A DNA stretch of 64,000 nucleotides from Microbacterium esteraromaticum (GCF_017303215.1 NZ_JAEMWU010000001.1:1116001-1180000), one strand, 5' to 3'; positions 44,517 to 54,876 are shown, numbered from the stretch's first letter. The notes: generated by a model not told the origin, from the sequence alone. A program made the numbers and translations.

Positions 44517-46010
44517 ATGGCGACGCCGTACACGCACGGGGATGACCCGTACGACCTCGCCGACGAGCGCGAGTTCCCCCCGAGCCGTCAGGCCGGCGGG
44601 TACGAACTCACACCGGCCGTGGGATTCGCTGACGACTTTGCCGATGTCTTCGAACACACCTCGGTGCACCGTTCCACGATCGGATGCGTGATCCCCGCTT
44701 ACAACGAGGAGGAGTCGATCGGCGATGTGCTGACCGCGCTGTTGGGGCAGACGAGGGTGCCCGACGTCATCCATGTCGTGGTGAACAACAGTACGGATGG
44801 CACCGTGCGCGTCGCATCGCAGTTCGCCGGCCCCCACGAGATCATTACTCCGCTGGGCGAGCAATTCACCGAGGTGTTCGTGCACGACATCGGTAAGAAC
44901 CCCGACAAGAAAGTCGGTGCACTCAACTACGGCTATGCGCTTGTCGAGGGGTACGACTACCTGCTCGGTGTCGACGGCGACACCATCGGCGATGAGCGGG
45001 CGGTGGAGTATCTCGAGGCGGAAGCCGTGTCGGACTCGCGCATCGGTGGTATCTCGGCGATCTACTCCATCGACCCTGCGCCCATCACGGGGGTGATCCC
45101 CAAGTTCCTCATCACCGGGCAGCGCACCCAGTTCGCCGCCTTCAACCTGCAGAACCTGCTTCGCGGGCGCAACATGGCGGTGCTGGGTGGGCAGTTCTCG
45201 ATCTTCTCGACCACGGCATTGCGCGCGGTGATGAAGGCCAATCATCAGCGCACGCCCTGGGTGCGAGACAGCGAAGTAGAGGACTCGCTGCTCTCGTTGC
45301 AGATCAAGAGCGCCGGATACCTGACCAAGATCAGCCCCTACTCGCGTGCGGATGTCGGCGGTATGACAACCCTGCGCTCGTACGACGCACAGCAGGTGAA
45401 GTGGACCTACGGAGCTATCGAGTTGATGTGGCCAGGGCAGCGAGGCGACACCAAGGGCCAGCCGTTCCACCCCAACCTGCGTCTGCGGTGGTTCGAGAAC
45501 ATTTCGATGCTCACCAACCTCTTCGTACGTATCGCGTTCGTCACGCTGCTGGCCGGGTCGCTGTCCATCAGTGCGTTCGTCTTCTCCGCGTGGTGGTTGA
45601 TCCCCGTGGCAACCGCCGTCCTGCTCAACGTGCGTATCGCGATGACCATGAACGACCGCACCAGTCGGGACGTGCTTTTCGCGGCGTTAGTGATTCCTGC
45701 CGAGATCTTCATGTGGATCCGGCTCAGCCACTTCACCCGCTCCTGGGCGCGTTTTCTTTCCCGCAAGAAGGTTGACAACTGGGCGATGCAAGCCAAGGCC
45801 GAACGCGGCAGCGGTGCCGGTCACTGGACCCCGATGATATTGCTCGTCGTGGTGCTCGTGGGGATCGCCGTTGCGTGGAACTTGCTCGGACCGGTCACAC
45901 AATCAGCCATCCTTTGGGTGGGATGGCCCATCGTCGGAGTGGTCACGGTTGTGCAGACCGTGCTCATGATCTTCAAGCTGATGCGGCGCTACCAGGGGTA
46001 TCGGGTCTGA
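44517..46010 (+). CDS. Processive GT2 membrane glycosyltransferase (polysaccharide synthase)
   Basis: A 497-residue synthase-like enzyme. The GT2 catalytic core has IGCVIPAYNEEESIGDVL, VVVNNSTDG, the metal-binding LGVDGDT and the acceptor-side SEVEDSLLSLQIKSAG. QQVKWTYG stands where processive synthases have Q/RXXRW. Hydrophobic helices follow from about residue 335 (FVRIAFVTLLAGSLSISAFVF), with a last pair near the C-terminus. The layout matches beta-glycan synthases such as PgaC or cellulose-synthase-like proteins, without a PilZ domain. GGGAGAG precedes the ATG. A GH6 gene nearby suggests a beta-1,4-glucan-like product; poly-GlcNAc is the main alternative. Confidence 0.88.
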   Translation: MATPYTHGDDPYDLADEREFPPSRQAGGYELTPAVGFADDFADVFEHTSVHRSTIGCVIPAYNEEESIGDVLTALLGQTRVPDVIHVVVNNSTDGTVRVASQFAGPHEIITPLGEQFTEVFVHDIGKNPDKKVGALNYGYALVEGYDYLLGVDGDTIGDERAVEYLEAEAVSDSRIGGISAIYSIDPAPITGVIPKFLITGQRTQFAAFNLQNLLRGRNMAVLGGQFSIFSTTALRAVMKANHQRTPWVRDSEVEDSLLSLQIKSAGYLTKISPYSRADVGGMTTLRSYDAQQVKWTYGAIELMWPGQRGDTKGQPFHPNLRLRWFENISMLTNLFVRIAFVTLLAGSLSISAFVFSAWWLIPVATAVLLNVRIAMTMNDRTSRDVLFAALVIPAEIFMWIRLSHFTRSWARFLSRKKVDNWAMQAKAERGSGAGHWTPMILLVVVLVGIAVAWNLLGPVTQSAILWVGWPIVGVVTVVQTVLMIFKLMRRYQGYRV

Positions 46011-46018
46011 ATGCGCGC

Positions 46019-46945
46019 TTACCGAGTCTCCGTCGAGTCGGCGGTCAAGCGGTACCCCACCCCGCGCACTGTCTCGACGTAGCGGGGCTGAACTGGGTTG
46101 TCGCCGATCTTGCGGCGCAGGTTCGTCATATGCGCCTCGATGGCCCGCTTGTCGGCATCACCGACGAAGTAGCTCGTCACGTACGATTCACCCCGCAGCA
46201 CCAGAGTCAGATCCGCTTTGCTCCGCACACGCCGTTTCGACTCCATCAGCGCACACAGCAGATCGAACTCCGTGCGTGTGAGGTCAATCTCCGACTGGCC
46301 AACGCGCACGATACGTGTCTCCCTGTTCAGCCGGAGGTCTCGGTGCGCAACCCACGTTCCCTGGCCCACCTCGTCGTGCATCCCGTGCCGCTGAGGAGCC
46401 ACCTGAGGTGGGTATGCCGATGCGATGCGATCGTCCCCGGATGCGTTCAGCGACGGCATCTCGTGCAGCGCCTCAGGCCCTGCGTTCGCCACGTGGGGTG
46501 GATGCGCAACGGGGAAGGAGGGCCCCGACTGCTCTTGCCGCGGCGCGACAGCATCCGTCCTGCCTCGGGGGCGACGCAACAGCGCATCGATCCGAGCCCG
46601 CAGCTCGCGTGGGCGGAACGGCTTGTTCAGGTACTCATCGGCGCCTGCAGTCAGGCCGAGGACCACATCGGCCTCGTCGCTGAGAGCCGTGAGCATGATG
46701 ATGTACGTGTCGCTTTGGGCGCGGATGCGTCGAGCCGCCTCGAACCCGTCGATGCCCGGCATATTGACATCGAGCGTGGTGATGAGGGGTTGATACGTCA
46801 GCACCGCGCGCACGCCGTCGATGCCATTGCCAACCGAGACCGTCGAGAAGCCGGCGGCTTCAAGCACCTCAGCCAGCAGGTGGCGCACATCAGGATCGTC
46901 CTCGACGATCACGGCCGTCTTCGTCACAACATCCGCGTCGTACAT
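46019..46945 (-). CDS. OmpR-family response regulator with long linker
   Basis: A 308-residue regulator. The receiver domain has AVIVEDDPDVRHLLAE, Asp in TTLDVNMPGIDGFE, the Thr of MLTAL and Lys in YLNKPFRPREL. A linker of about 70 residues, rich in Pro, His and Ala, separates it from a winged-helix domain with LTRTEFDLLCALMESKRRVR and NLRRKIGDNPVQPRYVETVR. Usual family length is about 230, so the linker is unusual. It probably pairs with the PAS histidine kinase at 49167 and may bind the CAAGATC repeats before the lipoprotein gene. It is convergent with the synthase gene. Confidence 0.92.
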   Translation of the reverse strand: MYDADVVTKTAVIVEDDPDVRHLLAEVLEAAGFSTVSVGNGIDGVRAVLTYQPLITTLDVNMPGIDGFEAARRIRAQSDTYIIMLTALSDEADVVLGLTAGADEYLNKPFRPRELRARIDALLRRPRGRTDAVAPRQEQSGPSFPVAHPPHVANAGPEALHEMPSLNASGDDRIASAYPPQVAPQRHGMHDEVGQGTWVAHRDLRLNRETRIVRVGQSEIDLTRTEFDLLCALMESKRRVRSKADLTLVLRGESYVTSYFVGDADKRAIEAHMTNLRRKIGDNPVQPRYVETVRGVGYRLTADSTETR

Positions 46946-46963
46946 CGCAGAGTTCTCTCTGTC

Positions 46964-46985
46964 TTGGGGAACCGGACGCTGGGGA
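46964..46985 (+). promoter_or_regulatory. TTGGGGA/CTGGGGA pair
   Basis: TTGGGGA at 46964 and CTGGGGA at 46979, starts 15 bases apart, lie upstream of the minus-strand regulator gene. The motif is on the plus strand here, unlike most other sites. The 15-base spacing recurs at 4292/4307 and at 39722/39737. Confidence 0.35.
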
Positions 46986-47063
46986 CATCCGGCGCATCGC
47001 GCAGTCGAGTGCGCCGCGTTGCCCGAAGCCTATCGGAATTCGGGGCGGTTCCCCGCGAACGCG

Positions 47064-48065
47064 TCAGCCATGATCGCCGAGGAGCGACACCGCGTGATCA
47101 GGCCACCACGCCCCGGCGGGTGGCCCGCCATGGCATGGTCCATCGCTCTCGCCAGGCGGCTTGATCCACAGGTTCATATCAACGACATCGTCGCCGTAGG
47201 TGCCGGAGGGTTCGCCCACCCGCTGCGACGGTGGATTGCACCAGTCGGCTCCCGCGGTGGCTGCACCATTGCGAGACGTGTCGATCACCGCATGGCTTCC
47301 GCCGAGTTCCTCGGAGACCGCGCGTGCGTAGAGGAACTCGTCGTGCGTCGAACGGTAGTTGGAGACGTTGGTAGCGAACCCCCGCACCTGATCGGTCACG
47401 CCGACGGCCTCGATCAGATCGGCCATCTGCTCAGCGGGAAGCCACCCGCTGTGCCCGCCGTCCAGGTAGATCCAGGTTGCCGGACCCGCCAACTGGGCCA
47501 CGGCTCCCGCCAACTGCGGTACCCGCTCCTCGAGATTGCCACACTGCGGCGCCAGGGCCAGGCTGTCGGGCTCGAGCACGATGATCTTGCGGACATCGGG
47601 CGCGGCTTCTAGCGCATGCCCGATCTCCCGCGTCCACGTCATGTAGTCACTGGGCTGCAGACCTCCGGCGGAATGATGACCGCAGTCGCGTTCGGGCAGT
47701 CCATAGACGACCAGCGCCACTGCCACGTCCGCATCGCGCGCTTGAGAGGTCAAAGACGACACCGTGCGTCCCACCGTGCCGGGTGGGTCCTGTTCCGGGG
47801 TCAACCAGTAGGCGGTGGGCTGCGCGGCAAGGTACTGGGCGGCCTCGGCCTGTGTCTCCGTCAGCTCCCCGCTGAGGAAGGCTCGCTGCGCTTTCGACTG
47901 CTCGGGCGCAAGCACTGGCGTCCCGACAACGGGAGGGTGCGCGGTCACGGTGAACATCCAGCGCTGCGCCAGAACGACCACGAGCATCGCACCCACGATC
48001 AGGACCGCGCCTGCCGCACCGAGCAGAACTATGGGCAGTCGGCGGGGCCTAGCGTTCCTGCCCAT
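47064..48065 (-). CDS. Membrane-anchored glycoside hydrolase family 6 protein
   Basis: A 333-residue protein with one N-terminal helix (LPIVLLGAAGAVLIVGAMLV) and an extracellular GH6 domain. The family signatures are clear: VALVVYGLPERDC and IIVLEPDSLALAPQC with the catalytic acid region, and the substrate-binding DTSRNGAATAGADWCNPP near the C-terminus. GH6 enzymes cleave beta-1,4-glucans by inversion. The protein lacks a carbohydrate-binding module, and its location next to a synthase suggests trimming or release of the locus's own polymer, as proposed for CslZ of Streptomyces. It overlaps the upstream pseudo-GGDEF gene by 17 bases. Confidence 0.9.
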   Translation of the reverse strand: MGRNARPRRLPIVLLGAAGAVLIVGAMLVVVLAQRWMFTVTAHPPVVGTPVLAPEQSKAQRAFLSGELTETQAEAAQYLAAQPTAYWLTPEQDPPGTVGRTVSSLTSQARDADVAVALVVYGLPERDCGHHSAGGLQPSDYMTWTREIGHALEAAPDVRKIIVLEPDSLALAPQCGNLEERVPQLAGAVAQLAGPATWIYLDGGHSGWLPAEQMADLIEAVGVTDQVRGFATNVSNYRSTHDEFLYARAVSEELGGSHAVIDTSRNGAATAGADWCNPPSQRVGEPSGTYGDDVVDMNLWIKPPGESDGPCHGGPPAGAWWPDHAVSLLGDHG

Positions 48066-49170
48066 GCACCCGCTCCCAGCGGTCGCCGCCCTGCGACGCG
48101 GCCAGCTCGGCGGCATCCGAGGCTCTTTGCAGAAGCAGGGTGAAATCGTAGTCGCCCGCCGTCGCAGGAACCCAGCCCACGCTCGCGGTCAACCGCAGCG
48201 GCACTGCCTGCCCGTCCTCCTCTGTCGAGACTCGCTCGAGCAGCTCTGCCAGCAGCGCCCGCACCGCGCCCTGCGGGCGGGGGAGCAGCACGACGAAACG
48301 CGTCGGGTTGACACGTTCGATGTCGGCATCGGCGGGGAACGACTCGTCGACATCACGCATCAATTTGCGCGTTACGGCGTTGAAAGCGGCCGTGCTCGAG
48401 GCTCGCCGCAGATCGTCGGGGTCATCGAGTCGAATATCGAGCACGGACCACCAGTCGTCGCCCCGTGAACGCGCGCGATCCAGACGTCCACGTGCGGTGC
48501 GCTCGAAGGTGTTGCGCGGTGAGATCGCGGTGTCGTCGGCCCGCACCGTCAGCAGCAACGTCGTGGTGAGGGCGCACACGATGTACACCGCCATCCCGAT
48601 CGTGTTCAGCGTTCTGAGGAACTGTGTGCCGTCTGCGTTCCCCACCTCGCCGATTGCGACGAGAACGCCGTTGGCGATGAAAAGTGCCGCGAAGGCGATG
48701 AACAGCAGTGAGATACCGATCAACGGCAGTGCTTCATCGCGAAGACGCGGACCGAGTCTGACGAGTTCGACGAACGTCAGCGCCGCGAACACCGCCATCA
48801 GGGTGAAGGCGCCCCGGAAAGCCACACCGAACAGGTCGAAGGGGCTTGCCAGCAGCAACACCAACGGCACCGAGAAGAGAAAGGCGACTGCTACCCAGAC
48901 GTATGGTCGCCTGCGGCGGTATGCGCGCAACCCCGACCAGAGCAGAGGCATCGGCGCGAGGACCAAGCCCGCACCGACCGCACGCGCGAGGCTGGACGAC
49001 GACACCTCATACGTCAGCCAGACGTATGAGCCGACCATCGCCACGGCGAACGCGCCTGACCACAGTGCGGCCGCATGAGACGGGCGGGGCAGGAACCCGA
49101 GACCGATGTAGACGACCAGTGCCAGTGTGGCGAGTGCGATGACGGTCACCGTGGGCAGTGCTGTGATCAT
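48049..49170 (-). CDS. Membrane protein with degenerate GGDEF domain
   Basis: A 373-residue protein with seven or eight N-terminal hydrophobic segments, followed by a cytoplasmic domain from about residue 230. The end of that domain, LRLTASVGWVPA with RASDAAELAASQGGDRWERV, copies the C-terminal blocks of GGDEF domains. Where GG(D/E)EF should be, the sequence reads RVNPTRFVVLLP, so catalysis of c-di-GMP is not expected. It could be a receptor for a nucleotide or a scaffold. It overlaps the PAS kinase stop by four bases (ATGA) and the GH6 gene start, so three genes form one operon. Confidence 0.8.
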   Translation of the reverse strand: MITALPTVTVIALATLALVVYIGLGFLPRPSHAAALWSGAFAVAMVGSYVWLTYEVSSSSLARAVGAGLVLAPMPLLWSGLRAYRRRRPYVWVAVAFLFSVPLVLLLASPFDLFGVAFRGAFTLMAVFAALTFVELVRLGPRLRDEALPLIGISLLFIAFAALFIANGVLVAIGEVGNADGTQFLRTLNTIGMAVYIVCALTTTLLLTVRADDTAISPRNTFERTARGRLDRARSRGDDWWSVLDIRLDDPDDLRRASSTAAFNAVTRKLMRDVDESFPADADIERVNPTRFVVLLPRPQGAVRALLAELLERVSTEEDGQAVPLRLTASVGWVPATAGDYDFTLLLQRASDAAELAASQGGDRWERVHGQER

Positions 49171-50822
49171 GCGGGAATCCGTTCGTGATCGGAGGGCACC
49201 GGTAGCAGAATGCGGATCTGCGTGCCTTGTCCGAGCTCGCTGTCGACCTCGAACCTACCGCCCTGGGAACGGACGATGTCTTGCGAGATGCTCAGGCCGA
49301 GGCCGGTGCCGGGAATGTCACGGTTGCGAGCGGGCTCGGCGCGGAAATCGCGCTCGAAGATCCGGGGAAGGTCGTCGGGAGCGATGCCGATGCCGTTGTC
49401 GCTGACCTGTAAGCCCACCTCTGATGCAGCGTGCACGCCGGCAACCGTGACTCGGCCTCCTCGTTGGGTGAACTTGATGGCGTTGCTGACCAGGTTGTCG
49501 ACCGCCTGTCGCAATCGGAACACATCCCCGTGGATCGGCAGCGCCATCTCGAGGTCGCAGTCGATCGCGACACCGTTCGCCCGAGCGGCGGGTCTAAAAC
49601 CCTCGACCGAAGCGCGCGCGAGTTCGGTCAGATCGGCCGCTTCGTCACTCTCTGGGGCCCCGGACAGCTGGTGTCCGCTTGATGGAGTCGACAGGGAACG
49701 CTGCAGGAGCTCCTGCATTCGAGTGCCGGCCTGCTCGACGACCTCGAGCTGGCGGCGCGCGGCGGGGTCCAGATCTACGCGCTCTAGAACAAGGTCGAGG
49801 TGCCCGAGCACCGCGGTCAGCGGGTTGCGCAATTCATGAGCGATCGAACGGCGCACGGCCTGCTCATTCGCGCCGGGATCCACGTGTTCGGTGATGTCTT
49901 CGGCCAGCAAGAGCAGGCCGTCTTCCGCGGAACCGTGCTCGATCACCTTTGTCGACGCGCGTAGCGCCCTCCACTGACCGTCCACTCCGAAGAGCCAGAT
50001 GACTTCGCCCTCAAAAAGCTCGCCACGCCCGGCGCGGGCGATCGTTGTCTCTGAAGCCGGCGTCAGTAGTCCGCGGCGACTGCGATACTCCACGGCACGG
50101 GCAGGATGATGGTGCGCATCCGGTTCGAGCGCGTACAACGCCCGGAACGCCGTGTTGGCGATCTCGACGACGCCGTCCGCGCGGACCCGTGCGATCGCCA
50201 CGTCGAGGGAGTCCATGATGCGCTGATGCCTGGCGCGCTGATCCTCTACCCGTCCGAGCGCTCGTGCCAACCGATCGGATTGTGTCCTGAGCAGACGGCG
50301 GCCGGAACGATTGCGCTCCGCCCCAACCGACATGATCACACTGACGAAGATGAGTGTGAGCATCAGGATCACCGTGTTGATCGTGCCCGGCACGGTTGCG
50401 CCCAGCACCGCGAGCACCGTCACCCGCAGCACAGCGATCAACGAGACCATGCCGATCAGGACACCGATCGAGAAGTACGAGGCGACCCAAGCGACCGGGA
50501 ACACCCATAGGTATGCGGCTGCTGGCGTGTCACCCGTGACGATCAGGCCGATCAGAAGCGCATCCAGCACAGGAACGGCGAGGATCACACGCGAACTCAG
50601 ACGGTGCCACGGCAGCGCGAGCACGACCATCGTCAGTGCCACGAACGACATCACTCCGGTCGTGAACCGCCAGTCGGTGAACCGGTCGGGGGTGAGAAGA
50701 GCGACCACGGCAGTCATCGCCACGACCGTGAGTGCCGTGATCAGCTGCCAGTGCCAGATGGATCGACAGCGATTATCGCCGAAGTATCGGGTCGACAACT
50801 CTGCTCTCGTCCCGGACACCAT
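49167..50822 (-). CDS. PAS-containing sensor histidine kinase
   Basis: A 551-residue membrane kinase. Five or six hydrophobic helices occupy residues 25-165, a PAS domain lies at about 200-315 (IMDSLDVAIARVRADGVVEI), and the HisKA box is RRSIAHELRNPLTAVLGHLD. The ATPase domain has LRQAVDNLVSNAIKFTQRGG as N box, VSDNGIGIAPDDLPRIFER and GTGLGLSISQDIV. It is the first gene of a minus-strand operon with the pseudo-GGDEF and GH6 genes. The nearby OmpR-type regulator at 46019 is the likely partner. The start could also be a downstream codon, because residues 1-20 are not hydrophobic. Confidence 0.9.
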   Translation of the reverse strand: MVSGTRAELSTRYFGDNRCRSIWHWQLITALTVVAMTAVVALLTPDRFTDWRFTTGVMSFVALTMVVLALPWHRLSSRVILAVPVLDALLIGLIVTGDTPAAAYLWVFPVAWVASYFSIGVLIGMVSLIAVLRVTVLAVLGATVPGTINTVILMLTLIFVSVIMSVGAERNRSGRRLLRTQSDRLARALGRVEDQRARHQRIMDSLDVAIARVRADGVVEIANTAFRALYALEPDAHHHPARAVEYRSRRGLLTPASETTIARAGRGELFEGEVIWLFGVDGQWRALRASTKVIEHGSAEDGLLLLAEDITEHVDPGANEQAVRRSIAHELRNPLTAVLGHLDLVLERVDLDPAARRQLEVVEQAGTRMQELLQRSLSTPSSGHQLSGAPESDEAADLTELARASVEGFRPAARANGVAIDCDLEMALPIHGDVFRLRQAVDNLVSNAIKFTQRGGRVTVAGVHAASEVGLQVSDNGIGIAPDDLPRIFERDFRAEPARNRDIPGTGLGLSISQDIVRSQGGRFEVDSELGQGTQIRILLPVPSDHERIPA

Positions 50823-50939
50823 GCCTGAAGCCTATCCAGTGCGTGGTGTGGGCCGGTGCTTGTCGCCCACCATGTCTCCCGCTAGGGTCGAAACCGCGTG
50901 TGTACTCAATGGCTCGTGGGGAGCCAGTACCCACGCGGA

Positions 50940-50946
50940 CTGGGGA
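50940..50946 (+). promoter_or_regulatory. CTGGGGA motif just before Tat protein gene
   Basis: CTGGGGA ends five bases before the ATG at 50952 and may also serve as ribosome site through GGGGA. A GTGGGGA lies at 50916, within a small hairpin (GGCTC/GAGCC). A TAGGGT box near 50883 could be the promoter. Confidence 0.35.
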
Positions 50947-50951
50947 AACAT

Positions 50952-51758
50952 ATGAACAATGACGTTGAGCGCGCCCAAGAAACGGGTATCAGCCGCCGAA
51001 CCGTCGCCAAGGCCGTCGCCTGGAGCGTGCCGGCCATCGCCGTCGCCGCCACCGTTCCGATCGCCGCGGCCTCGTGCGTCGAGACCACGAGCTTCGACAA
51101 CCTGCGGGTCGGATCACGCCCCTCGATGCTGACGTTCGAGCCATCTGGCGTCACCGCGAGCCTTAGCTATAGAGCGAGCGGGTCGGACCGCACACCCGGC
51201 GTCACCAGTGAGGTCGCGGCCACGTCGACCAATCCGAGCTGGCGCTACATCGAGTTGCAGCTGGTCGAGCGTCTCGACCAGGGTGACTGGGTCGAGTTGA
51301 ACATCGCGCTCAGCCAGCCCGTCACTGGTCTGTCGTTCATCGTGCACGACATTGATAAGTCCCGATCGGATGGGCGCGTCAGCTGGGTCGACGAGGTCGT
51401 GGTCTCGCCGGCAGGGTTCACGGCGCAGCGCGGCAGCAACGTCGTCGGCAACGGCACCACCTCTGCACCGTTCACCGCGGACGCCTGGGGCGACACGCCC
51501 ATCAGCGGGGGAGCGGGTCGTGTCACGCTGACGTGGGGCAATACGGTGCAGAACGTGACGGTGCGCTACCGCGCGGGTCGCACCGGCAGTGCTCGTTCGC
51601 AGCACGTCGGCATCGGCGCGTTGCGCTACGACGCGTGCCTCCCGCCGACGCAGCAGATGCGTTCGATCACTCCGCGGAGCGCTCCTATTCCGCTCGACGG
51701 CGACATCTCGGTAGGTGAGCCGCCCGCGGCGCTGCACGACGCAAACGTCGACAGCTGA
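50952..51758 (+). CDS. Tat-exported surface protein, unknown function
   Basis: A 268-residue protein with the twin-arginine leader SRRTVAKAVAWSVPAIAVAA, cut near AAAS. This differs by only a few residues from the leader of the protein at 15786, whose mature part is otherwise unrelated. The mature region is beta-rich (ELQLVERLDQGDWVELNIAL, LSFIVHDIDKS, VTLTWGNTVQNVTVRYRAG) and resembles a carbohydrate-binding or pilin-like sandwich, but no family is claimed. A strong 18-base-pair terminator follows. The gene lies between the synthase cluster and glmS. Confidence 0.78.
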   Translation: MNNDVERAQETGISRRTVAKAVAWSVPAIAVAATVPIAAASCVETTSFDNLRVGSRPSMLTFEPSGVTASLSYRASGSDRTPGVTSEVAATSTNPSWRYIELQLVERLDQGDWVELNIALSQPVTGLSFIVHDIDKSRSDGRVSWVDEVVVSPAGFTAQRGSNVVGNGTTSAPFTADAWGDTPISGGAGRVTLTWGNTVQNVTVRYRAGRTGSARSQHVGIGALRYDACLPPTQQMRSITPRSAPIPLDGDISVGEPPAALHDANVDS

Positions 51759-51777
51759 CCACCCGGGTTCCGCTCCG

Positions 51778-51818
51778 GAGAGGGCGTCCGTCGTGCATGA
51801 CACGACGGACGCCCTCTC
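51778..51818 (+). terminator. Strong intrinsic-type terminator hairpin
   Basis: GAGAGGGCGTCCGTCGTG and its exact 18-base complement enclose the loop CATGA, 20 bases after the Tat protein stop. The following bases are not T-rich. It separates the surface-protein gene from glmS. Confidence 0.85.
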
Positions 51819-51882
51819 TGCGCTCGCCGCTTTGCGCACACCGCCAGCATTTACGTATGGATCCCTTGCAAAAAGTCACGTT

Positions 51883-51888
51883 TACGCT
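51883..51888 (+). promoter_or_regulatory. -10 box TACGCT for leaderless glmS
   Basis: TACGCT ends seven bases before the ATG at 51896. There is no ribosome site and no room for a glmS ribozyme between box and start. Confidence 0.5.
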
Positions 51889-51895
51889 GTAGTCC

Positions 51896-53743
<1,848 letters not shown>

Positions 53744-53753
53744 GGGGTTGGGG

Positions 53754-53766
53754 GCCAAACGTACGG
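53754..53766. repeat. CGTACG-containing repeat, downstream copy
   Basis: GCCAAACGTACGG lies just past the stop of the AbiEi/DUF559-type gene. Its reverse complement, CCGTACGTTTGGC, is found exactly at 54725-54737 on the other side of that gene. The two copies are therefore inverted repeats bracketing the gene. Confidence 0.6.
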
Positions 53767-53783
53767 GGATGTCGGGGCGGTAG

Positions 53784-54626
53784 TCAGTCCTGGTTGCGTC
53801 GTAGCGCGGCGAGGATCGCGGACAGCACGGATGGCCAGTGCTTGATGATCTGGTCGTAGTCGAAGCGCAGGGTCTCGTACCCCAGGGCGGATGCTGCAGC
53901 ATCCCGCACCCGATCCCTGTGCATCTTGTCTTCGGCCTCGTGATTCGCGCGGCCGTCCGTTTCGATGATCAGCCGTCCTGCGACGACGATGTCGACCTTG
54001 CCGACGCCCGACAGGACGACCTGGGTCTGCACCGCGATGCCGAGCAGATGCAACCGCAGGCGCACCAGCGACTCCAGCCCGCTTTGCGCACCGTCGTGAG
54101 CGAAATCGACGAGCCAGTGCGCCGTGCGGGGGAGGGCCGCACGGATCCGCGCTCGTGCACTCGGCGAGAGGAGCCGCTTGTTCCACGCAGACTCGAATGC
54201 ACAGAAGAAGAACTCCTCGCCGTAGCAATGGAACGCATGCACCAGAGCGTGCTCCACGTCGGCGACGCCGAGCGCCATGCGGCCCGGACGAAAGTGGGCG
54301 ACGCACGAGCATCCGACGTGGTGCTCCCGTCCCGCCGCACCCATCCACACGTGCGCAACGGCGTCGTCTCGGAGTGTCCAGATGCCGTGGAGCCGCAACG
54401 CACCCGCGCACGTGAGCGCGCCGCCGTGGCTCGCGGCTGTGCGCACCCGCGGTGATAAAGCATCGGTCGCGAACACGCCGCGGCGGATCCTGGATATCTC
54501 GCCACGCGCGACAGCATCCGCAAGATTGCGGCGAGTGAATCCGAACGCGGTGAGCTGGCGCCCGCGCGCGAGCGCCCCGAACCGATTGACGAGTTCACGG
54601 GCGGTGATCGCAGTCGGAGCGGGCAT
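53784..54626 (-). CDS. AbiEi-like antitoxin/DUF559 nuclease-fold protein
   Basis: A 280-residue protein. The N-terminal part has a winged-helix pattern (RRNLADAVARGEISRIRRG) like AbiEi-type antitoxins. The C-terminal 100 residues have the DUF559/Vsr-like endonuclease layout: SGLESLVRLRLHLLG with a conserved Glu, KVDIVVAGRLIIETDGRANH with the Asp and Glu-x-Asp of the PD-(D/E)XK type, and YETLRFDYDQI. Such proteins are common orphan genes in Microbacteriaceae. CAGGCT six bases before the ATG suggests leaderless expression. CGTACG inverted repeats flank it on both sides. No toxin gene is adjacent. Confidence 0.75.
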   Translation of the reverse strand: MPAPTAITARELVNRFGALARGRQLTAFGFTRRNLADAVARGEISRIRRGVFATDALSPRVRTAASHGGALTCAGALRLHGIWTLRDDAVAHVWMGAAGREHHVGCSCVAHFRPGRMALGVADVEHALVHAFHCYGEEFFFCAFESAWNKRLLSPSARARIRAALPRTAHWLVDFAHDGAQSGLESLVRLRLHLLGIAVQTQVVLSGVGKVDIVVAGRLIIETDGRANHEAEDKMHRDRVRDAAASALGYETLRFDYDQIIKHWPSVLSAILAALRRNQD

Positions 54627-54725
54627 GCGGTCAGCCTGCAGGTTCGTGTGGCTTTTCGGATGCTCGATCCCAGCGCCCGGGGAGAACTCGGGTGACGTTG
54701 GTGACTGGGGACAGCGACTGTGCAC

Positions 54726-54750
54726 CGTACGTTTGGCGGGAGTTTGTACG
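54726..54750. repeat. CGTACG palindromic repeat, copy 1 upstream of the DUF559-type gene
   Basis: This 25-base sequence begins CGTACGTTTGGCGG and ends TTTGTACG. Its reverse complement matches the copy at 54787-54811 at 22 of 25 positions. The two are separated by 36 bases, giving a large cruciform-forming structure. Confidence 0.7.
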
Positions 54751-54786
54751 TCTGCCGGGGGACACGCCGGTGGTTTCGCCTGCATC

Positions 54787-54811
54787 CGTACGAACTCCTG
54801 GCAAACGTACG
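54787..54811. repeat. CGTACG palindromic repeat, copy 2
   Basis: The inverted partner of 54726-54750, beginning CGTACGAACTCC and ending GCAAACGTACG. Both ends carry the palindrome CGTACG. Confidence 0.7.
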
Positions 54812-54876
54812 TAGGGCGAGGTGGGGGAGAGGGCGTGCGCGGCGCGCGGTAGTGTCGCCCTAAGCGCTGTACGCTT

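Noticed and set aside
51841..51895. A glmS ribozyme or riboswitch before glmS
   Set aside because: The -10 box lies seven bases before the ATG, leaving no leader RNA, and a terminator hairpin of the previous gene occupies the upstream region.
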